Of a stretch of DNA of 64,000 nt, positions 8,034 to 16,889 are shown in pieces. The notes under the pieces were generated by a model, which did no database searches, was not told the DNA's origin, and worked only from the letters and a program-made list of their open reading frames with translations. The translations under genes were made by a program, and so were the position numbers. Location of the stretch: assembly GCA_014728085.1 (NCBI GenBank), contig WJMF01000075.1, positions 54,028-118,027 of the forward strand, read 5' to 3'. Source of the DNA: Candidatus Zhuqueibacterota bacterium (GTDB lineage Bacteria > Zhuqueibacterota > Zhuqueibacteria > Residuimicrobiales > Oceaniaggregativiventaceae). Positions within the stretch are counted from its first letter, which is position 1, and the number at the start of each line of letters is the position of its first letter.

Positions 8034-8073
8034 AAAACCGCAGAAGAATAGAGCTCTATTCATCTGCGGTTTT
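8034..8073 (-). terminator. Intrinsic terminator of the kinase-activator operon
   Basis: A long hairpin (AAAACCGCAGA ... TCTGCGGTTTT) encloses the perfect palindrome GAATAGAGCTCTATTC with one A-A mismatch. T runs flank it on both strands. It lies 27 bases after the activator gene stop at 8100. It could also act on the other strand. Confidence 0.85.
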
Positions 8074-8099
8074 ATCAATCAAGACAGTAATGATTACCT

Positions 8100-9524
8100 C
8101 TAGTCGTCTGAATTTCGAGTTCGCTCAAAGGTTATATCCCTCGCCTCCATCAGCCGGTAGATCGTCTTGCGATTCAGGCCGGCAGCATCAGCGACTTTGG
8201 TAATATTACCGTTATATTTTTTGAGCAGCTTTTCGATATAGTTTTTCTCAAATTCATCGATAATTCTCGATTTTGCTTCCTTGAAATCCAGCTCGGTATC
8301 GGCATTGACGAAAACTTTTTTCGATGAGGGTCTGTATTTTTCCGGTAGGTCCTCTACTTTTATTACCGGTTTTGTTGCCAAAGCGATAAGTTGCTGTATC
8401 AAAGCCTGAAGCTCCCGCACGTTTCCGGGCCAGTCATGTTCATGAAACATCATCATCACATCATTATCGATTTCCTCAACTTCAACCAGGCCCGTGCTTT
8501 TATAGAGCTTTAAAAAATGATAAGCGAGAATGGGAATATCTTCCTTGCGTTCGCGCAAGGGAGGAATGTTGAGCTGTATAACATTCAACCGGTAATAAAG
8601 GTCTTCGCGCATTTTGTTCTTTTTCACCAGTTCTTCAGGATCTTCATTGGTGGCGCTGACAAAGCGAACATCAATAACCCGCTCCTTGACACTGCCAACC
8701 CGCCTCACTGTTTTTTCCTGCAAAACACGCAATAATTTATGCTGGGTGTCAAAATTCACTTCACCGATTTCATCCAAAAAAATGGTTCCCTTGTCCGCCG
8801 CTTCAACCAACCCCTCTTTATCCGTATTCGCTCCTGTAAACGATCCTCTAACGTGACCGAAAAGCTCGGCCTCTAAAAGGTGATCCGGAAGGTTACCAAC
8901 GGCAACCGGTATAAAAGAATTTTTTTTTCTCGGACTGTAATAGTGTATTCCTCTGGCCAGAACTTCCTTGCCGGTTCCGGTTTCCCCTGTTATTAAAATC
9001 GTCGCATCAGTTTGAGAAACCCGTTTGGTTCTTTCGAATAGAGTCTTCATGTTGCTGCTGGCTCCAACAGCGCCATAGAATCCGTTATCGCCGGAAAAAT
9101 CCAGGGTGTTGCGGAGGTAGGTGTTTTCGCGCTGAATTCGGGCGAACCTGACTGCCCGCTCAATGGGTAGCAAAATATCATGGTGTACTTTGACTTTTTG
9201 AATAAAATCAAAAGCCCCTTTTTTAAAGGCTTCAACGGCATTGGGAACCGTGCCATATCCGGTATAGAGTATGACCACGGCATTGGGATCTATATCCCGC
9301 GCCGCTTCCAGTAAATCGATTCCCGCTGTTCCGGTCTCCATTTTTAAATCCGTTAATATGACAAGAGGATCTTCCTTTTTGATCATTTCCAGCCCCTGAG
9401 CTCTGGATGTCGCTCCGATACATTTATAATTAGCACTTTTTAGTAATTTGATGATCGTATCCAGAACTTGCTTATCATCATCGATAACCAATATCTTGTT
9501 CGAATTTTTTTTCAAAGTACCCAT
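8100..9524 (-). CDS. NtrC-family sigma-54-dependent response regulator
   Basis: This 474-aa enhancer-binding protein activates sigma-54 promoters when phosphorylated. The receiver domain is at residues 10-125, with the acidic pocket IDDD, phospho-Asp59 (LTDLKM), Thr and Lys110. The AAA+ domain has Walker A GETGTGKE at 180-187, a sigma-54 contact loop reading GSFTGA (consensus GAFTGA), Walker B GTIFLDEIG, arginine fingers PPLRERKEDI and sensor II WPGNVREL, all intact. A Fis-type HTH ends the protein (NGNITKVADAAGLNRKTIYRLME). It is the last gene of an operon with two histidine kinases. The likely target is the polysaccharide operon next door, which has a sigma-54 promoter. The architecture matches PrsR-like regulators of exosortase/polysaccharide loci, but orthology is inferred. 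Confidence 0.95.
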   Translation of the reverse strand: MGTLKKNSNKILVIDDDKQVLDTIIKLLKSANYKCIGATSRAQGLEMIKKEDPLVILTDLKMETGTAGIDLLEAARDIDPNAVVILYTGYGTVPNAVEAFKKGAFDFIQKVKVHHDILLPIERAVRFARIQRENTYLRNTLDFSGDNGFYGAVGASSNMKTLFERTKRVSQTDATILITGETGTGKEVLARGIHYYSPRKKNSFIPVAVGNLPDHLLEAELFGHVRGSFTGANTDKEGLVEAADKGTIFLDEIGEVNFDTQHKLLRVLQEKTVRRVGSVKERVIDVRFVSATNEDPEELVKKNKMREDLYYRLNVIQLNIPPLRERKEDIPILAYHFLKLYKSTGLVEVEEIDNDVMMMFHEHDWPGNVRELQALIQQLIALATKPVIKVEDLPEKYRPSSKKVFVNADTELDFKEAKSRIIDEFEKNYIEKLLKKYNGNITKVADAAGLNRKTIYRLMEARDITFERTRNSDD

Positions 9525-9536
9525 TTTTCTATCCTC

Positions 9537-10568
9537 TCACTTTTTAGGTATCGGTAGCGTTAAGGTGACTGTTGTATGTTTGCCCTTATCCAGTCTTATT
9601 CTTCCATTGTGATTTGAAATAACATTATAGGTTACTGTCAAGCCCAATCCGACATGATCCCCTGATTTAGTGGTGAAAAAAGGATCAAAGGGACGATAGA
9701 GATTGTCGATTTGAAACCCTATGCCTGTATCCCTGATCTCAATAACAACATTTTCTCCATGATAGTCGGTATAGGCATTAACTGCAATTTTACCGCCATC
9801 GGTCAAAGCCTCGATTGAATTCCGTAAAACATTGATCAAAGAGAGTTCAAGTGTAATTTCATTGCCCAGTATGTAGGGCAAATTCCTGTCGATTTTTAAA
9901 GCATAATCTATCTTGCCACTCGCTTCCAGTAACTTGACAAGCTCGACTGATTTTTCAATAATATTTCCAATATTCACCAGGCGATAATTATGCGGTTGTT
10001 CCTGCGTAAAGGCTTCAAAGGAGTTGGTCAGAACGGAAAGCGAGTAAACCTTTTCCTGCAGAGCTTGAATTTCCTCACGCAATCGCAAAGGCTCCACCGA
10101 ATTTAGATCCTCCAAAAGCAGTGCGCCGATTTGATTTAATATCGCTGCCAGAGGATTATTGAGCTGATGAGCCAATTGGGAAGCCAAAGATGAAACGGTT
10201 TCCATCTTTTGCCTGAGATCTTTTTCTTCTTCCCGATCTTTTTGAGCCTGGATATTTTCAAAACCGATCTCCACACCGTTAATAATTTTATTGCCGGCAA
10301 TCGGAGCAATCCTGATCAGGAAATAGTCATATTTTTTAAACTCGGTTCGAAGTTTTTTTTCTTGAAAGCTGGTTTTGCCTTCCGTCAACGCCCGATGGAC
10401 ATCCCGCTCCATCGTTTTCCATAATGTTTTGTGAAGCTGAGGGAAAAAAATATTGCTTTTGATTTTATGAAAAGGCTTGATTTTATCCTTTATATCAGGA
10501 TGATAATCAATAACCCCGAATGAACTATCCAGATGAATAAACACCGTTTTTTCCACCATTTTAAACAT
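9537..10568 (-). CDS. Soluble sensor histidine kinase
   Basis: This 343-aa histidine kinase has no membrane segment. The N-terminal 130 residues look PAS-like (FIHLDSSFGVIDYHPD opening; residues near 105 'IAPIAGNKIINGVEIGF'). The phospho-acceptor box is LASQLAHQLNNPLAAILNQ, with His near residue 135. The ATPase domain has the N box (NVLRNSIEAL), G1 (EIRDTGIGF), F box (FDPFFTTK) and G2 (GLGLTV). The gene overlaps the upstream kinase gene by 8 bases and ends 12 bases before the activator gene, so translation of the three is coupled. It probably phosphorylates the 8100-9524 regulator; the signal is cytoplasmic and unknown. Confidence 0.9.
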   Translation of the reverse strand: MFKMVEKTVFIHLDSSFGVIDYHPDIKDKIKPFHKIKSNIFFPQLHKTLWKTMERDVHRALTEGKTSFQEKKLRTEFKKYDYFLIRIAPIAGNKIINGVEIGFENIQAQKDREEEKDLRQKMETVSSLASQLAHQLNNPLAAILNQIGALLLEDLNSVEPLRLREEIQALQEKVYSLSVLTNSFEAFTQEQPHNYRLVNIGNIIEKSVELVKLLEASGKIDYALKIDRNLPYILGNEITLELSLINVLRNSIEALTDGGKIAVNAYTDYHGENVVIEIRDTGIGFQIDNLYRPFDPFFTTKSGDHVGLGLTVTYNVISNHNGRIRLDKGKHTTVTLTLPIPKK

Positions 10569-12006
10569 GCATTTCTGTATAGCGACGAGGTAATTCCACA
10601 GTCATGACAGTACCGTTCTCTACCTCGCTCATAACCTTTAAAAAGCCGTTATGACTCTTTATGATTCCCATCGCAATTGTCAATCCAAGACCGGCCCATT
10701 TTTCATCTTTGGTTGTGTAAAAGGGTTCAAATATCTTCTCATGCCGTTCGCGGGGGATTCCTTTGCCATTATCGCTGATTCTGATACTGAATTTTTCCTG
10801 GCCTTCATCGATATAATCTACGTTTATGTGAACCTGGCCCTTTTTACCGCATGCTTCCAGACCATTCATGATAATTTCAAAAATTGCCTTCTCAATCCTT
10901 GCTTCGCAACACTCAATTAAGGGTAAATCAGGTGGATAATTGGTCGTAATGCGTCCCGATTTATGCGGTCGCTGTATGTCGGCGATTAAAATTGCCTGAT
11001 GAATAATATTTTCAAGCTTGACTTTGGAAACATCATCTCGTTTGTGATTTTTCAAATCACCGATATCATCGATGATCTCGGAAATGCGTTTTGAATGTTT
11101 TTGAATGATATCTATATGATTCTGCAGTTCATGTATGTCATTACCGGAGCCCAGATCATTGCGCAATAATACCAGCTGGTTAATTACCGGACCAAGCGCA
11201 TTATTTAAATCATGCGCAATACGACCGGCGAATTGACTGAGATAACGAACCTTGTCCACCTCGCACTGGTGGAATATCGGACCCGAATTGGTACTCTGTA
11301 AAAGAACATATTCCTGCCCGCTTCCGTAGCTAACGCAGGAAAGCGAAAAAGACAGATTACCGCCAGGATCCATCTCTACAACAAAACGGCGCTGCTGCTG
11401 ATCTTGAAAACAGGAATCAATCTGCCGCCGTAGTCGACTCTGATCTTCCTGAAAAACGAAACTGAATAATGAACAAAGCGATAGTTGAGCATATGAGATA
11501 TTAAAATAATCCACAAAAGCCTTGTTGGCCATTACGATTTTATAAGAATCATCGACGAAAATAACCATCTGAGGCATCAGATCGATGAAAGATTCTATGG
11601 CCTTAAGAATCGATACAGGGGCCTGCGATGATTTTTCTTCCTCAATGATTGTTGCAACAGAAATAACCCGCTTGTTTCTCACAAGTGGAATAAGTTCAAC
11701 CTCTACACGCCCTCCACGGATCGAAGATGAAAATTTCCCTCCTCCAAACTCCGGTTTCTCATCATAAAGTTGCTTGATTCGACCAGAAATACCGCTCTCA
11801 TACAGTAACGGGTGATCGAAAATCGATGACTGGATAACATTGACAAAACTCTTTGCCAGGCGAGTTCGATGATGGTTCACCCAGATAATTTCGCCATGCT
11901 TGTTGGTCAAAATGACCAAAGAAGAAATACGACGCAAAATCTTGCCAGTGAACAATTGTCGAATATCCATGGGATCGCGTGGACTGAGAAAAGTCTTTCG
12001 CATCAA
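10561..12006 (-). CDS. Soluble PAS histidine kinase
   Basis: This 481-aa kinase opens the kinase-activator operon. It has two PAS-like segments: about residues 25-130 (ISSLVILTNKHGEIIWVNHH) and 150-250 (MVIFVDDSYKIVMANKAFVDYF). The dimerisation box is FAGRIAHDLNNALGPVINQ and the ATPase domain is complete (IIMNGLEAC, RISDNGKGIP, FEPFYTTK, GLGLTIAMG). No membrane helix is present. The conserved 'HDLNN' type box is shared with the second kinase's HQLNN, so the two kinases may be distant duplicates that heterodimerise (inference). Upstream DNA carries copies of the GGGACA/TGTCCC element. Confidence 0.9.
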   Translation of the reverse strand: MMRKTFLSPRDPMDIRQLFTGKILRRISSLVILTNKHGEIIWVNHHRTRLAKSFVNVIQSSIFDHPLLYESGISGRIKQLYDEKPEFGGGKFSSSIRGGRVEVELIPLVRNKRVISVATIIEEEKSSQAPVSILKAIESFIDLMPQMVIFVDDSYKIVMANKAFVDYFNISYAQLSLCSLFSFVFQEDQSRLRRQIDSCFQDQQQRRFVVEMDPGGNLSFSLSCVSYGSGQEYVLLQSTNSGPIFHQCEVDKVRYLSQFAGRIAHDLNNALGPVINQLVLLRNDLGSGNDIHELQNHIDIIQKHSKRISEIIDDIGDLKNHKRDDVSKVKLENIIHQAILIADIQRPHKSGRITTNYPPDLPLIECCEARIEKAIFEIIMNGLEACGKKGQVHINVDYIDEGQEKFSIRISDNGKGIPRERHEKIFEPFYTTKDEKWAGLGLTIAMGIIKSHNGFLKVMSEVENGTVMTVELPRRYTEMHV

Positions 12007-12106
12007 CTATTCCCCAACATTGTCTGTGAAAACCCTGAAGGATGCGAAAACATAAAAGGTAGGTTGCCGGTTCAAATCAGGTCTGTATTACACTCTTGTC
12101 AAAAAT

Positions 12107-12122
12107 ATACGACACATGTCCC
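12107..12122. promoter_or_regulatory. Half-conserved copy of the GGGACA/TGTCCC element
   Basis: The sequence ATACGACACATGTCCC shares the ACATGTCCC half with the palindrome at 7286-7301. It lies about 105 bases upstream of the PAS-kinase start (minus). It contains GACA-N2-TGTC, so the spacing differs from the full palindrome. Confidence 0.35.
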
Positions 12123-12178
12123 TAAAAAGCAACAAAAATTTTGAAAATATTGCATATTTTTCAAAACTTGTCTTGTTT

Positions 12179-12194
12179 GAGACATTGTTGTCCC
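12179..12194. promoter_or_regulatory. Second copy of the GGGACA-N4-TGTCCC element
   Basis: The sequence GAGACATTGTTGTCCC keeps GACA-N4-TGTCCC, the same arm spacing as the palindrome at 7286-7301 and identical to it at 12 of 16 positions by eye. It lies in the divergent region between the kinase operon (minus) and the L7Ae-like gene (plus). Autoregulation by the activator is the simplest reading. Confidence 0.45.
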
Positions 12195-12280
12195 ATACCA
12201 GTAACTATTTTTTGCTTGTTTTTGTTACTTTTATCGGCTATACTTAAATGTTGGAACAATATAAACGGGAACCGCAATAT

Positions 12281-12586
12281 ATGTCGAAAAAATTGTCCGG
12301 ACTCTTGGGACTTGCAAAAAAGGCCGGTGCGCTTTGTGTCGGCAGAATGGCCACAGAAGAACAATTGGCTAGAAAAAACGTTGCTCTATTGCTTTTTGCG
12401 CGCAATAGTTCAACCACTTTGCAGGCAAAATTGATCAAAAAATTTTCTCCAGTCAACCATAGAAAACTCGACCTCACGACCGATGCACTCGGAAAGGTGC
12501 TGGGAAGAAAAGAGATTGGTGTTATAGGGGTGTGCAATACCCATCTGGCCAAGGAGATTCAAAACCAATTGGATTCGCCCTTTTGA
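12281..12586 (+). CDS. L7Ae/YlxQ-like RNA-binding protein
   Basis: This 101-aa protein of the ribosomal L7Ae/L30e family resembles bacterial YlxQ/RplGA, which binds kink-turn RNA. Typical segments are GLLGLAKKAGALCVGRMATEE near the N-terminus and VALLLFARNSS in the middle. The track begins 11 codons upstream at 12248; the ATG at 12281 is preferred because the conserved part starts there and the length then fits the family. In many bacteria this gene lies between nusA and infB; here it stands alone. Its 3' end overlaps the 3' end of queT by 28 bases, so the two converging transcripts overlap. Confidence 0.8.
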   Translation: MSKKLSGLLGLAKKAGALCVGRMATEEQLARKNVALLLFARNSSTTLQAKLIKKFSPVNHRKLDLTTDALGKVLGRKEIGVIGVCNTHLAKEIQNQLDSPF

Positions 12587-13047
12587 CGTTTGCGCTTTAA
12601 AAGAAAATACAGGAGAGCAAGCCCCAGACCATAACAACTGAGGAATTGCCCGAGGCCGATATAAGCAACCGTTATCCAATAAGGCATATCAGCAAGAACA
12701 TGCAAATAAAGAGAAACACCAAACGCATTAATCACGACCGGAGGCAATGGAGCAAGCCAGGGTTTTTTAATCTTTCCCGAATAAAAAGTCAGAATTGCTG
12801 CCAACAGTGTTAGCAAACTGCCACCCAAAATATCAATTAATCCATAGCCACCTACAATATTGGCGGCCATGCAGCCGAAATACAATCCATAAATCGTACC
12901 CGGAAACAGATAAGGAAGAACCGTGAGGCTTTCAGAAATTCTGACTTGAACGGGGCCATAACTGAGCGGAGCCATGCCGATGGTAAGAGCAGCATAGAGC
13001 GCCCCGATCAAACCGGCCAGTGCAATATTTTTCGTTGATTTGTTCAT
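12559..13047 (-). CDS. queT: QueT-family queuosine-precursor transporter
   Basis: This 162-aa integral membrane protein of the QueT family is an ECF-type substrate-binding (S) component thought to import a queuosine precursor. It has about five hydrophobic segments. The family-typical stretch is LSYGPVQVRISESLTVLPYL followed by GLYFGCMAANIVGG. No ECF ATPase or T component is nearby, so it would use a shared energising module encoded elsewhere. It lies 51 bases after rpiB on the same strand. I looked for a preQ1 riboswitch in that gap and upstream of rpiB and did not recognise one. No clear ribosome site is visible. Confidence 0.85.
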   Translation of the reverse strand: MNKSTKNIALAGLIGALYAALTIGMAPLSYGPVQVRISESLTVLPYLFPGTIYGLYFGCMAANIVGGYGLIDILGGSLLTLLAAILTFYSGKIKKPWLAPLPPVVINAFGVSLYLHVLADMPYWITVAYIGLGQFLSCYGLGLALLYFLLKRKRQKGESNWF

Positions 13048-13098
13048 ATCAAAAACTTGATATTTAGCCGATGCCTGCTCTCCTGCTTTCGTAAGAGC

Positions 13099-13539
13099 CT
13101 ATGATGGTTCTTCATCGATTTGTTGGATTCGTCGCAAATGACGGCCGCCTGCAAATTCAGATTGCAGCCAGGTCTCGATAATTTTCAGGGCAAGATCCAG
13201 GGATGACATACGTTGACCGATGGAAATTATGTTGGCATCATTGTGTTCCCTGGCCAACCGGGCTGATTTTACATCCCAGCAAACCGCACAACGTATGCCC
13301 GGGATACGATTGGCAACAATGGCTTCTCCGTTACCCGATCCTCCGAGAATAATGCCTCGCTCACACTCTTTTTGGGAAACCGCCAGAGCAGCGGGCCTGA
13401 TCATTTGAGGATAATCAACCATATCCCGAGAATGCGTGCCAAAATCACAGACCTCGAATTTCTTTTCCAGTAAGTAGAGTTTGATCTTTTCTTTATAGTC
13501 AAAACCCGCGTGGTCTGAAGCCAGTGCGATTCTCATCAT
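13099..13539 (-). CDS. rpiB: Ribose-5-phosphate isomerase B
   Basis: This 146-aa enzyme of the LacAB/RpiB family interconverts ribulose-5-phosphate and ribose-5-phosphate in the pentose phosphate pathway. The phosphate-binding opening is MRIALASDHAGFDYKEKI and the active-site loop reads GGSGNGEAIVANRIPGIRCA. The enzyme belongs to the subtype with Glu in 'GSGNGE' in place of the catalytic Cys of the E. coli type ('CGTGIG'). The segment LAREHNDANIISIGQRM is also typical. The length is normal. It is the first gene before queT; a promoter must lie in the AT-rich divergent gap to the plus-strand TPR gene. Confidence 0.93.
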   Translation of the reverse strand: MMRIALASDHAGFDYKEKIKLYLLEKKFEVCDFGTHSRDMVDYPQMIRPAALAVSQKECERGIILGGSGNGEAIVANRIPGIRCAVCWDVKSARLAREHNDANIISIGQRMSSLDLALKIIETWLQSEFAGGRHLRRIQQIDEEPS

Positions 13540-13748
13540 GATTTACCCAATTTCTGCCTAAATTCAGGAATATTATTTTCAATCAAAAATAGTGAATTTT
13601 TTAACAAAAAAAAATAAATAATCCTGTTTGTTGCAAATTTTTGAATTAATCCTTTAATTTTATTGAAAATTTTAATACAATATCATAAAATCAGGAAGAA
13701 TAAACACATTTAACGGAACCATTGATTAAAATAAAAAGTATTCTAGGT

Positions 13749-16700
13749 ATGTTAAAGAAAAATATCAAATCGATCACGGTAGTGGTTCTAAGCGTTATAC
13801 TGCTTGCATACCATACCGGAGCTCAGACCGTCGACGCGGCTGTAGAGCAGGATTTTTTCGTCGCCAAAGGAATGTTCAAGGATCAGCTTTATGATCTGGC
13901 TGCAGAACAGCTGGAGGACTTTATTCAGAAATATGACCAAAGCAGATATTGCGAAGAAGCGCAATTCCTGCTCGCAGAAAGCCATTTTTATACCGGCAAT
14001 TATCTGCAAGCCATTTCGGCCTATCGAACCCTGTTAACCCACTACCCGGCAATCGGATACCGCCCTCAGGCCAACTATCGTATCGGCGAAGCCCTCGTCC
14101 ACGCCCGCCGCTATGATGATGCCATCAAAACTCTGGAATCCTTTATAGACGACCACCCGCAAAGCGACCTGCTTCCCATGGCGTATTACTGGTATGCAGA
14201 AGCGCTTTACCAGTCAGGAGACCCTAAAAATGCGCTCTATTATTATGCCAAAGTCGTTCAGGAAGATCCTCAGAACAAAATGGCAGACTATGCCCTCTTT
14301 TCAGCCGGATATATTTATGAAAATCTGAAAGAGTACGACAAAGCCCTGGAAGCATACAGCAAACTGATAGACACAACGCCCAACAGCGAACTGGCGGAAC
14401 AGGCCAGCTATCGAAAAGGATTTACCGCCTTTGCTCGGGAAGAATATGAGAATGCCATAAAATACCTCTCCGCCGCTCTGAAAAATCATACACAGAACGA
14501 TTTGAAAAATGAAGCACAATTTTTTATCGGAGAATCGTTTTTCAAAATCAAAGACTACCAAAAAGCCATTCAAGCCTATAAAATCATTATCGGAATCCCG
14601 AATAACAAATTTGCCGATGACGCTCAATACAGTCTCGCATGGACATATCAAAACATGAACGATCATCAAAAAGCTGCAGAGGCTTTTTTACAAACCACCC
14701 GTCTAAGCAATGCCCCCTCTATCGTGGCGTCCTCTTATTTTCAGGCAGGCATAAACTTCAAGCTTTCAAACAATATCAGAAAGGCACAACAATCTTTTTA
14801 CACCGTTTTCCATGATTATGAAGACTCTCAGGATGCACCCAACAGCCTTTATGAGTATGCATCCATACTATTCGATGAACGTAAATATAATAATGCATTG
14901 GACCATTATGCCAAATTAATGGCTGATTATCCGGATGCTGATATTGCACCGGCGGCCTCGGTTATGATTGGCGAGTGTTATCTGGCAATGAATGAATTCA
15001 ATAAAGCAGAAACCGCTTTTCGAAAATCATTCAAAACATTCGACAAAGCCGGCTCAAAGGCCAGCGCCCTGTTTAAAATCGGCTGGATTCAGTTTCAAAA
15101 AGGTGAATATTCCAAAGCTTTGGAAAATCTCAATGCCGTTGTTCGCGCCTTTTCCAACCAGAGTATTGCTGCTGATGCGCTTTTCTGGAAAGGGGAAACC
15201 CTTTACAAGCTCGAGCAATACAGCGAATCTGCTGAACAGTATGCTGAATTTATTGAGAACAATCCCGATCATGACCGTATAAAAGAAGCCTACTATGGTC
15301 TGGGCTATGCATCGATGAAAATTTCCGATTTTAAAACCGCTGTACAGGCTTTTTCGCGTCTGTCCGCCGGACAATCCGAAATGGCCGTTGATGCACTGTT
15401 GCGCAAGGGTGATGCTCTTTTCAACCGTAAATCGTATCAAAAAGCCATATTTGCCTATCAGGATGTTCTGAGCCGCGATGCCTCGCGAAAACAGGTCGCA
15501 GAAGCAAACTATCAAATCGGACAATCCTATTTCCGCCTGGATAAATTGAATCTCGCGCGCGATTTTTTCCACAAAGTGAGTGAAAATTTTGCGAATGAAG
15601 ACTATGCTGCACCAGCGCTTTACGCAGCCGGCCGGGCTGCTTTTCGCCTGGATGAATTCGATAAAGCCATCGAAGATTTAAAAATGCTTACTAACACTCA
15701 TCCCAACAGTCCGTTGCGGGTGGATGCCATCTATATGATTGCAGATTGCTACTATAATCTCGGCGACTTTGGCCAGGCCGAAACCTATTACCGCACCATA
15801 ATTGACCAGTATCCTGACAATGACCTCATCGACGACGCTGTAACCGGTTTACAGTGGACAATGGTACAACAGGGCAAGTCGGAACAGGCTCTCGGGGTTA
15901 TCGATACACTGGTCAGTACCATAAAAGACAAGGACAGAGCCGCAGATATTCTGGCCAATAAAGCCGACTTTTATGCCAATTCGGAAAAATATGAAAAAGC
16001 TATCGATCAATACCGTCATCTCATCGCTGAATATCCAGAGTCCAGGGCTGCCCGGAATGCCTATTATCAAATTGCCCTTTGTTATAAAAATCTGGATAAA
16101 AACGACCAAATGCTCGATGCCCTGCAAAAACAGTACAATCTCTTCCCCGAAGCGCAAAGCACAGCTGATGCCTATACGGAAATTGCCAATTTTCACAAGA
16201 ACAATCAACACTACGATCAGGCGATAGCGTCCTACAAGGAAATCCTGTCCAAATTTCCAGATCATCCATATACAGCCAAAGCCCTCTATAGCATCGGCAT
16301 GATCTATCTGAACAGGAAAGATTTTATCAAAGCTCAAACCTATTTGAATCAGGCACTTGAAAAGGACACCGGCGTTCCGATTGAAAATCAGGCATTGATC
16401 GGCCTCGCCAGAACCTATATCGAGCTCAAACGCTTTCCCGGAGCAATAAATTATCTGGAAGATGTACTCAAACAGGCGGAGCCGGAAACAGGTGCTGAAG
16501 CCCAGTTTTTGTTGGGCAAAACCTATGAAGGACAACAAAATTACCAGGAAGCCATCGTCTCCTATTTAAAAACAAAATATCTGTATGGAAACGAAAGAAA
16601 ATGGGTTGCCCTAAGCATCTATCATGCTGCCGGCGCTAATGAAAAATTGGGCAGATATGCGGATGCGCGGCGGTTGTACCAATCTGTTTTAAACGATTAT

Positions 16701-16763
16701 CCAATGGAGGAGGAGTTACAGGAACAATCCAAAAAACGCTTGAACGCTCTGATCGGTAAATAA
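13749..16763 (+). CDS. Large periplasmic tetratricopeptide-repeat protein
   Basis: This 1004-aa exported protein is built almost wholly of TPR units, of the order of 25 (e.g. KALEAYSKLIDTTPNSELAEQA, KALENLNAVVRAFSNQSIAADA). The repeats resemble those of YbgF/CpoB and BamD. The signal peptide is KSITVVVLSVILLAYHTGAQ. The track begins at a TTG (13722); the ATG at 13749 gives a compact signal peptide and is preferred. It is the first gene of an operon with a beta-barrel protein, ExbB, ExbD and TonB. A long TPR scaffold next to a TonB energy complex suggests a periplasmic link to the outer membrane, as CpoB does for Tol-Pal (inference). The specific partner is unknown. Confidence 0.88.
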   Translation: MLKKNIKSITVVVLSVILLAYHTGAQTVDAAVEQDFFVAKGMFKDQLYDLAAEQLEDFIQKYDQSRYCEEAQFLLAESHFYTGNYLQAISAYRTLLTHYPAIGYRPQANYRIGEALVHARRYDDAIKTLESFIDDHPQSDLLPMAYYWYAEALYQSGDPKNALYYYAKVVQEDPQNKMADYALFSAGYIYENLKEYDKALEAYSKLIDTTPNSELAEQASYRKGFTAFAREEYENAIKYLSAALKNHTQNDLKNEAQFFIGESFFKIKDYQKAIQAYKIIIGIPNNKFADDAQYSLAWTYQNMNDHQKAAEAFLQTTRLSNAPSIVASSYFQAGINFKLSNNIRKAQQSFYTVFHDYEDSQDAPNSLYEYASILFDERKYNNALDHYAKLMADYPDADIAPAASVMIGECYLAMNEFNKAETAFRKSFKTFDKAGSKASALFKIGWIQFQKGEYSKALENLNAVVRAFSNQSIAADALFWKGETLYKLEQYSESAEQYAEFIENNPDHDRIKEAYYGLGYASMKISDFKTAVQAFSRLSAGQSEMAVDALLRKGDALFNRKSYQKAIFAYQDVLSRDASRKQVAEANYQIGQSYFRLDKLNLARDFFHKVSENFANEDYAAPALYAAGRAAFRLDEFDKAIEDLKMLTNTHPNSPLRVDAIYMIADCYYNLGDFGQAETYYRTIIDQYPDNDLIDDAVTGLQWTMVQQGKSEQALGVIDTLVSTIKDKDRAADILANKADFYANSEKYEKAIDQYRHLIAEYPESRAARNAYYQIALCYKNLDKNDQMLDALQKQYNLFPEAQSTADAYTEIANFHKNNQHYDQAIASYKEILSKFPDHPYTAKALYSIGMIYLNRKDFIKAQTYLNQALEKDTGVPIENQALIGLARTYIELKRFPGAINYLEDVLKQAEPETGAEAQFLLGKTYEGQQNYQEAIVSYLKTKYLYGNERKWVALSIYHAAGANEKLGRYADARRLYQSVLNDYPMEEELQEQSKKRLNALIGK

Positions 16764-16889
16764 CCAGGCTTTTGCAATCTATTCGGGCCGGCAACCGGAT
16801 AGATTGTGGCTCGAACAGATCAAGTTGTTTGAGAGCCTGTGGGTGCTCTGTATGGTAGACAAATAAAATACCGGACATTGAAAAATCTT

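Noticed and set aside
13048-13098. preQ1 riboswitch before queT
   Set aside because: The gap is only 51 bases and I could not find the expected loop and A-rich tail; the upstream region of rpiB also showed none.
16800-16832. Imperfect hairpin GGCTC...GAGAGCC between the TPR and barrel genes
   Set aside because: The stem is broken and no T run follows; it lies inside an operon.
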